A stretch of DNA of 38,957 bases, taken from contig JAJXUD010000042.1 of assembly GCA_021783235.1 (NCBI GenBank), forward strand, positions 1 through 38,957. The letters run 5' to 3'. A program made the translations under genes and the position numbers. This DNA is from Myxococcales bacterium (GTDB lineage Bacteria > Myxococcota > Myxococcia > Myxococcales > JAKAPL01). Positions 7,924 to 15,276 of this stretch are shown here, piece after piece (the first letter of the stretch is position 1; each line of letters starts with the position of its first letter). The notes below the pieces were generated by a model that saw only the letters and a program-made list of their open reading frames with translations, ran no database searches and had not been told where the DNA came from.

Positions 7924-9418
7924 CGTATTCTCCTTGGAGCAGCCAGCCGCCGGCCTGCCGATCGAAGGCGATCCGGTAGGCGCCGCCGTCTCCGAGCGAG
8001 ACGTCCCAGTGCTCGAGCCGCACCGGCCGCTCGGTCCACCAGTCGGCCTCCACCCGGAAGGGGCCGGCGCAGTCGACCACCCGGCCGCGGATCCCCTCGG
8101 CCTGCAGCGCCGCGGGCCGCCCCCGCTCGACGATGACCTCGGCCGGCCGTGGCGGCCGGAAGAGCCGCAGCGCGGCCTGCGGGGAGTCGTCCCGGGCGCG
8201 AGGGGTCTCTTTCTCCCACGCCTCCCGCGGGGGCGGGTCGAAGCGGATCATCCGGGCGCCGCCTTCGCCGGGCAGGTGAGAATCCCGCGGCGCCGGGGCG
8301 CCGACGCGGCCCGCGCCCACCATCGCCTCGACCCGCGCGACGGCCGCGAAGATCTTCTCGGGCGCCGCCTCGGACGGCCCGAAGAGCCTCCCCTGGCCCG
8401 GCCGGGGGCGGGCGGCGTGGGCCTCGAGCCGGAGCCCCACGACCGGCGCGTCGGGCGGGTCGCGCTCGAGCCGCGAGCGGACGAGCGAGAGGAGGACCGA
8501 CGGATCCGACGTCGGCGCGGCGATCTCGACCGCGCGCGCGCAGAAGCCGTGGGGCTCCAGGGCGAGCCGGAGCCCGAGCCCGCCGCAGCGCAGCCCGCGC
8601 TCGCCGAGGCGCGCGAGGATTCGATCGAGCGGCTGGCGCAGCGCGAAGAGGATCGGCTCGACGAGCGCGACGCCCCACTCGAGCTCGACCGATTCGGCGA
8701 GCTCCTCCTCGGGCGCGATCGGCTGGAGCGGCCCTCCCGGCTCCTCGCCGCAGGCGATCCGGTGGAGGGTCGCCCCCGCGGGGCCGAGCCGGGCGCCGAC
8801 GCCGTCGCGCGGCAGCCGGGCGAGATCTCCCACCGTCCGCAGCCCGAAGCGGCGCAGCGTGAGCAAGAGGTCGCCCTCCTCGCAGACGGCGTCGAGCGCC
8901 CGCGGCGCGAGGAAGGCGGCCTCGCCTCCCGGCGGCACGACCTCGATCGGGCCCCGCCGCGCGGCGGCGCGGGCGGCGGCGCGCGTGCCCGCGACCCCCA
9001 CGCGGGCGTCGAGGCGCGCCCGGAGGGCGGCGCGCCGCAGCTCGAGCGCGGCGGCCCGCTCGTCCGGAAAGAGGCGCCCGAGCCCCGACAGCTCGGCGAA
9101 GCAGAGGCCGAAGGGGCCCGGCTCGATCGATGGCGAGACGGCGCCCGCGGCCCGCAGGAGCGCCTCCTGCGCGGCCCGCAAGAGCTCTCTCCCCACCGGC
9201 TCGAGCCGCAGCTCGGGGCAGACGGCGCGCGCCTGCGCGAGGCCCATGCCCGCGCGCACGCCGGCCCGGAGGGCCGCCCGGCTCACCGCCGAGATCGCCG
9301 CCCGGCCGGGATCGACCTCCGCCGGGTGGGTCGCGAGCGCGGCGCCCTCGGCGACTTCGAACGAGCGGGCGAAGGCCTGGAGCGGAAAGCCGGGCGTCCG
9401 GAGGCAGGCGAGGCGCAC
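7919..9418 (-). CDS. imuB: ImuB, catalytically dead Y-family polymerase-like hub protein
   Basis: ImuB links ImuA, DnaE2 and the beta clamp in the mutasome but does not polymerise. The 499-residue frame begins at GTG 9418 (VRLACLRTPGFPLQAFA), where DinB-like homology starts; the frame is open much further upstream but only as antisense to hprK. Palm and finger regions are seen in RAGVRAGMGLAQARAVCPEL. At the place where active Y-family enzymes carry S-x-DE, this protein has PFGLCFAELSGLGRLF and lacks the catalytic acidic pair, as expected for ImuB. Little-finger and C-terminal ImuB regions follow, with RLFGPSEAAPEK, and the typical end GGWLLQGEYD. It is the middle gene of the imuA-imuB-dnaE2 operon and shares one base with the dnaE2 start. 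Confidence 0.9.
   Translation of the reverse strand: MRLACLRTPGFPLQAFARSFEVAEGAALATHPAEVDPGRAAISAVSRAALRAGVRAGMGLAQARAVCPELRLEPVGRELLRAAQEALLRAAGAVSPSIEPGPFGLCFAELSGLGRLFPDERAAALELRRAALRARLDARVGVAGTRAAARAAARRGPIEVVPPGGEAAFLAPRALDAVCEEGDLLLTLRRFGLRTVGDLARLPRDGVGARLGPAGATLHRIACGEEPGGPLQPIAPEEELAESVELEWGVALVEPILFALRQPLDRILARLGERGLRCGGLGLRLALEPHGFCARAVEIAAPTSDPSVLLSLVRSRLERDPPDAPVVGLRLEAHAARPRPGQGRLFGPSEAAPEKIFAAVARVEAMVGAGRVGAPAPRDSHLPGEGGARMIRFDPPPREAWEKETPRARDDSPQAALRLFRPPRPAEVIVERGRPAALQAEGIRGRVVDCAGPFRVEADWWTERPVRLEHWDVSLGDGGAYRIAFDRQAGGWLLQGEYD
7932..7937 (-). promoter_or_regulatory. Strong ribosome binding site for dnaE2, supporting an AUU start
   Basis: The minus strand reads CCAAGGAGAATACGATTAG. 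AAGGAG is placed as for a start at ATT (7923-7921), inside the last codons of imuB, and the TAG of imuB shares one base with the ATT. This is the layout of translational coupling normally seen with ATGA, but with ATT in place of ATG. Confidence 0.6.
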
Positions 9419-9486
9419 GGTCAGAGCCCGTGAACCAATCCCTGGATCGGTCGCCGGGCGACGGGAAGGAGTTGGCTCACGGGCGC

Positions 9487-10230
9487 TCAGCTCGCCGGCG
9501 GAAAGAGCTCCGGGACGCGCCACGACAGCTCGACCGCGCCGGGTGCGTGGCCGAGCTTGCTGCGCGACAGCTCGACCCGGGCGCGAAACCCCTCGAGCGT
9601 CCGGCCGGGGCCGCGGCCCTGCCAGACCGCCCGCAGCCGCCGCAGGGTGAGCCCGAGGGCGGCGCAGAAGCTCGCGCCACCGGGGCCGCCCGCCGAGAGC
9701 GCGAGCAGCGCGGCGCGACTCTGCTCCGCGACGTGGGCGAGCCGGACCCAGCTCGCCTGCGGCAAGGGCGGCCCGTCGGGCGCGGAGGCCTTCGGCCCCC
9801 GGCCGTTCACCGGGGCCCTTCTCCGCGGCAGCTCGAGGATCACGAGGGCGAAGGCGCCGCTGCGCAGCAGGGCGTCCGCGGCCTTGGCGGCGGCCCTGGC
9901 GTCCTCGGGCCGGGCCCAGAGGAGCCGCTCGAGGTCCACCCCGGCCCCCGCGGCGCCGCGCGGGTCGAGGGCATCCTGGCCGTCGACCAGCGCGACGAGC
10001 CGCCCCTGCCGGGTGAGCCGTGCGGCGATCTGGAGCGCGAGCGCCGTCCCTCCGCCGCGGGAGGAGGCGACCTCGGTGATGCGGCCGGCGGGGATGCCGC
10101 CCCCGAGCAGCGCGTCGAGCTCCGGCAGGCCGGTCGCGAGCGGCGCGGGCCGTCGCTCGCGCAGCGCCCCGGGTTCGATCAGCGCCCCGGGGGGGAGTGA
10201 GGCGACGAGCTTGGCTTCGGCGGGCGGCAT
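9487..10230 (-). CDS. imuA: ImuA, RecA-like SOS mutagenesis protein
   Basis: ImuA is a RecA/SulA-related accessory protein of the ImuABC mutasome. The 247-residue product has the RecA-like core TGLPELDALLGGGIPAGRITEV (residues about 33-54). A degenerate P-loop, ASSRGGGTALALQIA, follows; it lacks the Lys of a true Walker A motif, which fits reports that many ImuA proteins do not bind ATP well. ALVDGQDALDP and FALVILELPRR are the following RecA-type strands. It is the first gene of the minus-strand operon. The ATG at 10230 lies 15 bp after a LexA box, and there is no clear Shine-Dalgarno sequence. Confidence 0.88.
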   Translation of the reverse strand: MPPAEAKLVASLPPGALIEPGALRERRPAPLATGLPELDALLGGGIPAGRITEVASSRGGGTALALQIAARLTRQGRLVALVDGQDALDPRGAAGAGVDLERLLWARPEDARAAAKAADALLRSGAFALVILELPRRRAPVNGRGPKASAPDGPPLPQASWVRLAHVAEQSRAALLALSAGGPGGASFCAALGLTLRRLRAVWQGRGPGRTLEGFRARVELSRSKLGHAPGAVELSWRVPELFPPAS

Positions 10231-10245
10231 GGGACGCGGTCGATG

Positions 10246-10262
10246 CTATACGCGCGTTCAGG
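10246..10262. promoter_or_regulatory. LexA box controlling imuA-imuB-dnaE2
   Basis: CTATACGCGCGTTCAGG fits every position of the Myxococcus xanthus LexA box as I remember it (CTRHAMRYBYGTTCAGS). Read on the minus strand it overlaps a likely -10 hexamer TATAGC (10250-10245), 14 nt before the imuA start codon, so bound LexA would block the promoter. The cassette is therefore very probably induced by DNA damage. Confidence 0.75.
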
Positions 10263-10308
10263 GTCGGGCAAGCGCCCCCTCCGACCGGGAGAGGCTGAGT
10301 TTCGACCG

Positions 10309-10346
10309 TTGACATGGGGGACCGCCGCGCTCGACATTGGGGACCG
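10309..10346 (+). repeat. Two 16-bp direct repeats in front of hprK
   Basis: TTGACATGGGGGACCG (10309-10324) and TCGACATTGGGGACCG (10331-10346) agree at 14 of 16 positions and are 22 bp apart, two helical turns. The second copy overlaps the probable GTG start of hprK. They could be an operator, or the terminal repeats of a lost IS21-like element. The first copy also contains a perfect TTGACA, which could act as a -35 hexamer. Confidence 0.5.
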
Positions 10347-11308
10347 TGCAATCGGTGAAGATCGGCGCCCTCCTCGAGGACGATCAGTTCGATCTGCGCG
10401 TCGAGCTGGTCGCCGGCAAGTCCGGGCTTTCGCGCAAGCTCACCTCCTCGCGGATCCAGAAGCCCGGCCTCGCGCTCGCGGGCTTCTTGGGCCACCTCCA
10501 CCGCGAGCGGCTGCAGATCCTCGGCAACACCGAGATCTCCTACCTCGCGACGCTCTCCGCCGAGCGGCGGGCCCAGGCCTGCGGCGACCTCTTCGCCGCC
10601 GACGTCGCGGGGCTCTGCGTCACGAAGAACCTCGAGATCCCGGCCGAGCTCTTCGCCGAGTCGGAGCGGACGCAGATCCCGCTCTTCAAGACGAAGAACC
10701 TCTCCTCCACCTTCATCGCGAACGTCGAGCGCTTTCTCGAGGACGCGCTCACCGCCTCGACGAGCCTGCACGGCGTGCTCATCGACGTCCTCGGCGTCGG
10801 CGTGCTCATCCTGGGCAAGAGCGGCATCGGCAAGAGCGAGTGCGCGCTCGACCTCGTCCTCCGCGGCCACCGGCTGGTCGCGGACGACATCGTCGACGTC
10901 AAGCGCAAGGGCGATTCGGTGTTGGGGGCGGGCTCGGCGATCATCAAGCACCACATGGAGATCCGCGGCCTCGGCATCATCAACATCAAGGATCTCTTCG
11001 GCATCGCCGCGGTCCGCGACCACAAGAAGATCGAGATCGTCGTCGAGCTGATGGAGTGGGACCCGGACGTCGAGTACGACCGGCTCGGCGTGGACGAGCG
11101 GCGCTTCAGCGTGCTCGACGTCGACATCCCGCTGCTCGTCGTCCCGGTCCGCCCGGGCCGCAACATGACGACCATCATCGAGGTCGCCGCCCGCAACCAC
11201 CTGCTCAAGCTCCAGGGCCACCACTCGGCGCTCGAGTTCCAGGAGCGGCTGAACCGCGCCATCGCCGAGGGGCAGACGCGCCGGGTCGTCGGGGGCGAGG
11301 TCGAGTGA
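10346..11308 (+). CDS. hprK: HPr kinase/phosphorylase
   Basis: HprK phosphorylates HPr on a regulatory serine with ATP or pyrophosphate and removes the phosphate again, setting carbon control. The 320-residue product has the N-terminal MurF-like domain, then the P-loop GKSGIGKS (157-164), GHRLVADD, and the family signature MEIRGLGIINIKDLFG. The C-terminal helix contains MTTIIEVAARNHLLK. GTG at 10346 is my preferred start; TTG at 10337 and GTG at 10355 are also in frame, and none has a strong Shine-Dalgarno sequence. It heads hprK-rapZ-ptsH-ptsI, and its stop overlaps rapZ (GTGA). HPr with a matching serine is two genes downstream. Confidence 0.95.
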   Translation: MQSVKIGALLEDDQFDLRVELVAGKSGLSRKLTSSRIQKPGLALAGFLGHLHRERLQILGNTEISYLATLSAERRAQACGDLFAADVAGLCVTKNLEIPAELFAESERTQIPLFKTKNLSSTFIANVERFLEDALTASTSLHGVLIDVLGVGVLILGKSGIGKSECALDLVLRGHRLVADDIVDVKRKGDSVLGAGSAIIKHHMEIRGLGIINIKDLFGIAAVRDHKKIEIVVELMEWDPDVEYDRLGVDERRFSVLDVDIPLLVVPVRPGRNMTTIIEVAARNHLLKLQGHHSALEFQERLNRAIAEGQTRRVVGGEVE

Positions 11309-12201
11309 GCACGAACGACACGCCGCCGCCGCCGCGCCTGGGCCCCCCCCCGAAGATCCTCGTGGTCACCGGGCTGTCGGGCGCCGGCAAGTCGACCGCC
11401 GTCCGCGCGCTCGAGGACGAGGGCTTCTTCTGCATCGACAACCTCCCCGTCCCTTTCCTGCACCGGCTCGTCGAGCTGCTCGCCCGGTCGGGCGGCGACA
11501 TCGACCGGGTGGCGCTCGTGGTCGACGCCCGCGAGGGGCGCTTCCTCGAGGAGGCGCCCGAGGTCATCGCCGAGGCGCGGCGGATGGGCACCGAGATCGA
11601 GGTGCTCTTCCTCGACTCGCAGGACGACGTGATCCTGCGCCGCTTCAGCGAGACGCGCCGCCGCCACCCACTCGCGCCGGACCGCCCAGTCCTCGACGGC
11701 ATCGCCGAGGAGCGGACGCGCCTCTTGGTCCTGCGCCGGCTCGCGGACCACGTGGTCGACACCTCGCGGCTCACGGTCCACGAGCTGCGTGCCGTCGTCC
11801 ACACCCGCTTCGGCAAGCTCGGCGAGGGGCTCGTCGTGACGCTCCTCAGCTTCGGCTTCCGCTACGGCATCCCGCCGCAGAGCGACGTCGTGCTGGACGT
11901 CCGCTTCCTCGCGAACCCCTACTTCGTCGACGAGCTGAAGGGCCACACCGGCCTCGAATCGCCCGTCTCCCACTACGTCCTCGCGCAGCCCGAGACCACC
12001 GAGTTCCTCGCCCACGCCGAGGGGCTCTGCGGCTTCCTCCTCCCGCACTACCGGCGCGAGGGGAAGAGCTACCTGACCCTCGCGATCGGCTGCACCGGCG
12101 GCAAGCACCGCAGCGTCTCCGTGGCCCACGAGCTCGCGCGGCGGCTCGAGGCGCGGGGCGAGCGGGTGCGCGCCTGGGACCGGGACATCGACAAGGAGTG
12201 A
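11305..12201 (+). CDS. rapZ: RapZ-family nucleotide-binding protein (YvcJ/RapZ)
   Basis: RapZ-type proteins are P-loop proteins. In enterobacteria RapZ is an RNase adaptor controlling GlmS, while in other bacteria the role is less clear. The 298-residue protein has Walker A GLSGAGKST (23-31), FFCIDNLP, the ILRRFSETRRRHPL segment, DVRFLANPYF, and the C-terminal GCTGGKHRSVSVAHELA typical of the family. The GTG start overlaps the hprK stop (GTGA). The location between hprK and ptsH is common and suggests co-regulation with PTS phosphorylation. Confidence 0.95.
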   Translation: MSTNDTPPPPRLGPPPKILVVTGLSGAGKSTAVRALEDEGFFCIDNLPVPFLHRLVELLARSGGDIDRVALVVDAREGRFLEEAPEVIAEARRMGTEIEVLFLDSQDDVILRRFSETRRRHPLAPDRPVLDGIAEERTRLLVLRRLADHVVDTSRLTVHELRAVVHTRFGKLGEGLVVTLLSFGFRYGIPPQSDVVLDVRFLANPYFVDELKGHTGLESPVSHYVLAQPETTEFLAHAEGLCGFLLPHYRREGKSYLTLAIGCTGGKHRSVSVAHELARRLEARGERVRAWDRDIDKE

Positions 12202-12207
12202 CCCGAG

Positions 12208-12489
12208 GTGGACTCCCTTCAGCGACTCGCCCGCGACGTCACCGTCAAGAACAGCCACGGGCTCCACGCCCGCACCGCGGCGCTGCTCGTCAAGGCCGCG
12301 AACCGCTTCGAGAGCGAGATCTCGCTCGAGCGCGACGGCAACCCGGTCAACGCGAAGAGCATCATGGGTGTGCTCATGCTCGCGGCCGCCCAGGGCACGG
12401 TGCTCCGGCTCTCGGCCGAGGGGCCGGACGCCGAGGCGGCGGTGGCCGCGCTGTCGGCCCTCTTCGAGAGGGGCTTCGATGAAACCTGA
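12208..12489 (+). CDS. ptsH: HPr phosphocarrier protein
   Basis: Small PTS carrier receiving phosphate from EI. The 93-residue protein has the active-site histidine in NSHGLHARTA (H20) and the HprK target serine in NAKSIMGVLML (S51). Both regulatory sites are therefore intact. It starts with GTG at 12208, preceded by AAGGAG at 12193-12198, which overlaps the end of rapZ. Its last codons overlap the start of ptsI by 11 bp. Together with HprK this is a fully equipped phospho-switch. Confidence 0.96.
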   Translation: MDSLQRLARDVTVKNSHGLHARTAALLVKAANRFESEISLERDGNPVNAKSIMGVLMLAAAQGTVLRLSAEGPDAEAAVAALSALFERGFDET

Positions 12490-14299
12490 GCCCGACGGTC
12501 TGGCGCCCGCCCACGACGGCGGCCTCGTCCTGCGCGGCATCGGCGCCGCGCCGGGCGTCGCCATCGCTCAGGCCTTCGTCTTCGAGCGCGGCAAGGTGCG
12601 CACGCCCCGCTACCACCTCCCGCCGGAGAAGATCGAGGCCGAGGTGACGCGGCTCTTGGCGGCGCTCGCGCTCTCGGACGAGCAGCTCGGCCGCATCCAG
12701 GCGGCCGCGGGCGGCGAGGCGCCCGACCGGCTCCACCTGAGCGGCGCCCGCGAGTACCGGCTCATCCTCGAGGCGCACCAGGCGATGCTGCGCGACCGGA
12801 CGTTCGTCGCCGAGGTCCTGCGGCTCCTGCGCGAGGAGCGGCTCAACGCCGAGTGGGCGTTTCGGCGGGAGATCCGGCGCATCAAGGGCGCGCTCGGCCA
12901 GGGCGGCGACGAGTACTTCCGCGAGCGGCGGGCCGACCTCGACTTCCTCGCCGACCGCGTCGTGCGCAACCTGCTCGGCCTGACGGTCGACGTCGCCATC
13001 GAGCCTCCGGCGGGCTGCGTGCTCGTGACGCGCGACCTCTCCCCCACCGACGCGGCGCTCCTGCTCGTGCCGGGCAAGGTGGCGGGGCTCGTCATCGACC
13101 TCGGCGGCCGCACGAGCCACGCCGCGCTGGTGGCGCGCGCCCGCGAGATCCCGACGGTCGTGGGTACGGGCGACGCCTCGAGCCGCATCCAGAACGGGGC
13201 CCTCGTCGCCGTGGACGGCGGCCACGGCACCGTGACCCTGCGCCCGACGGGCTCGGTCTTGCGGCGGCTCGAGGCGGGCCGCAGCCGCTACCTCGAGGAG
13301 GAGGTGGCGCTGCGGGCGACGAGCGAGCTGCCCGCCGTCACGCGCGACGGCGTCCACGTCCGGCTCGTCGGCAACCTCGAGTTCGGCGCCGAGGCGCCCT
13401 CGCTCTGGGCCCACGGCGCCGAGGGGATCGGCCTCTACCGGACCGAGTTCCTCTACCTCGACCGGCCGGACCTGCCGAGCGAGGAGGACCACTACCTGGC
13501 CTACCGCGCGCTGCTCCTCGCGGCGGGAGAGCGCCCCGTCACCATCCGCACGCTCGACCTCGGCAGCGACAAGCTGCCCGGGGCGATGCGGCGTCGCGAG
13601 GCGAACCCGGCCATGGGGCTGCGGGCGCTGCGGCTCGCGCTCCGCTCGCCCGCGCTCTTCCGCGCCCAGCTGCGGGCGCTGCTGCGCGCCTCGGTGGCCG
13701 GCCGGCTGCGGCTGATGTTCCCCATGGTGAGCGGCCTCACCGAGATGCGCGAGGCGCGCGCCCAGCTCGAGCAGGCCCGCGCCGAGCTCGCCCGCGAGGG
13801 GCAGCCGATGGCGGCGCACCTACCGGTGGGCATCATGATCGAGCTGCCGGCGGCGGCGGCGATCGCCGACCGGCTGGCGCGCGAGTGCGACTTCTTCAGC
13901 GTCGGCACGAACGACCTCATCCAGTACGCCATGGCGGCCGACCGGGGAAACCCGCTCGTCTCCCACCTCTACCGGCCGCTCCACCTCGGCATCCTGCGGA
14001 CGCTCGAGTTCGTGGTCCGCTCGGCCCACGAGGCCGGGATCCCCGTCGCGATGTGCGGCGAGATGGCGGGCGACGCGGCCCACGCGGCGGTGCTGGTCGG
14101 CCTCGGCTTCGACGAGCTGTCGATGAACGCGACCTCGATCCCCCAGGTGAAGCGGATCATCCGCGCCCTGAGCGCCGAGGAGTGCCGCACGATCGCGCGG
14201 GACGCGATGAGGCTCGGCACCCAGGAGGAGATCGAGCGCTTCGTCCGCGAGCGGATGCGCGAGCGGCTCGGGGACCTCGAGGCGGAGAGCTCGGTCTGA
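12479..14299 (+). CDS. ptsI: PTS enzyme I (phosphoenolpyruvate-protein phosphotransferase)
   Basis: EI takes phosphate from PEP and passes it to HPr. The 606-residue product has the N-terminal domain with the active histidine in [13 protein letters not shown] (H214). Its C-terminal PEP-binding barrel contains [44 protein letters not shown] and the catalytic Cys in AMCGEMAGD (C526). The ATG at 12479 lies within the end of ptsH. A 20-residue extension precedes the usual [13 protein letters not shown] start. No sugar permease (EII) is in the window, so this PTS branch is probably regulatory. Confidence 0.95.
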   Translation: MKPEPDGLAPAHDGGLVLRGIGAAPGVAIAQAFVFERGKVRTPRYHLPPEKIEAEVTRLLAALALSDEQLGRIQAAAGGEAPDRLHLSGAREYRLILEAHQAMLRDRTFVAEVLRLLREERLNAEWAFRREIRRIKGALGQGGDEYFRERRADLDFLADRVVRNLLGLTVDVAIEPPAGCVLVTRDLSPTDAALLLVPGKVAGLVIDLGGRTSHAALVARAREIPTVVGTGDASSRIQNGALVAVDGGHGTVTLRPTGSVLRRLEAGRSRYLEEEVALRATSELPAVTRDGVHVRLVGNLEFGAEAPSLWAHGAEGIGLYRTEFLYLDRPDLPSEEDHYLAYRALLLAAGERPVTIRTLDLGSDKLPGAMRRREANPAMGLRALRLALRSPALFRAQLRALLRASVAGRLRLMFPMVSGLTEMREARAQLEQARAELAREGQPMAAHLPVGIMIELPAAAAIADRLARECDFFSVGTNDLIQYAMAADRGNPLVSHLYRPLHLGILRTLEFVVRSAHEAGIPVAMCGEMAGDAAHAAVLVGLGFDELSMNATSIPQVKRIIRALSAEECRTIARDAMRLGTQEEIERFVRERMRERLGDLEAESSV

Positions 14300-14300
14300 T

Positions 14301-14317
14301 CGACCCCGAGAGGGTCG
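14301..14317 (+). terminator. Small hairpin after ptsI
   Basis: CGACCC-CGAGA-GGGTCG forms a 6-bp perfect stem two bases after the ptsI stop codon. No T-run follows, so if it terminates at all it would be weak. A new promoter for glyQ lies 40 bp further on. Confidence 0.3.
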
Positions 14318-14356
14318 CCGGCCGGAGCGCGCCCGAGCCGTCCTCGCAGCCGCTCG

Positions 14357-14385
14357 TTGACCTCGCGCGCCTCGGGCCCTATCCT
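14357..14385 (+). promoter_or_regulatory. Promoter of glyQ-glyS-accA, short leader
   Basis: TTGACC (14357-14362), a 17-bp spacer, and TATCCT (14380-14385). Transcription should start about 7 nt after the -10 box, leaving only a few bases before the glyQ ATG at 14398. The bases in between (CCCGCCCCCTCT) hold no Shine-Dalgarno sequence, so translation looks leaderless or nearly so. Confidence 0.55.
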
Positions 14386-14397
14386 CCCGCCCCCTCT

Positions 14398-15272
<875 letters not shown>

Positions 15273-15276
<4 letters not shown>

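Noticed and set aside
3583-8136. Open frame of 1517 codons on the plus strand
   Set aside because: It is antisense to tonB-like and dnaE2, is dominated by Arg/Glu/Ala/Gly as expected for GC-rich shadow frames, and has no domain. The minus-strand proteins are clearly real.
10309-10346. Sigma-54 promoter before hprK
   Set aside because: The repeats lack the TGGCAC-N5-TTGC spacing and bases.
9419-11224. Upstream extension of imuB to 1101 codons
   Set aside because: The extra 600 codons are antisense to hprK and overlap imuA. ImuB homology begins at GTG 9418.
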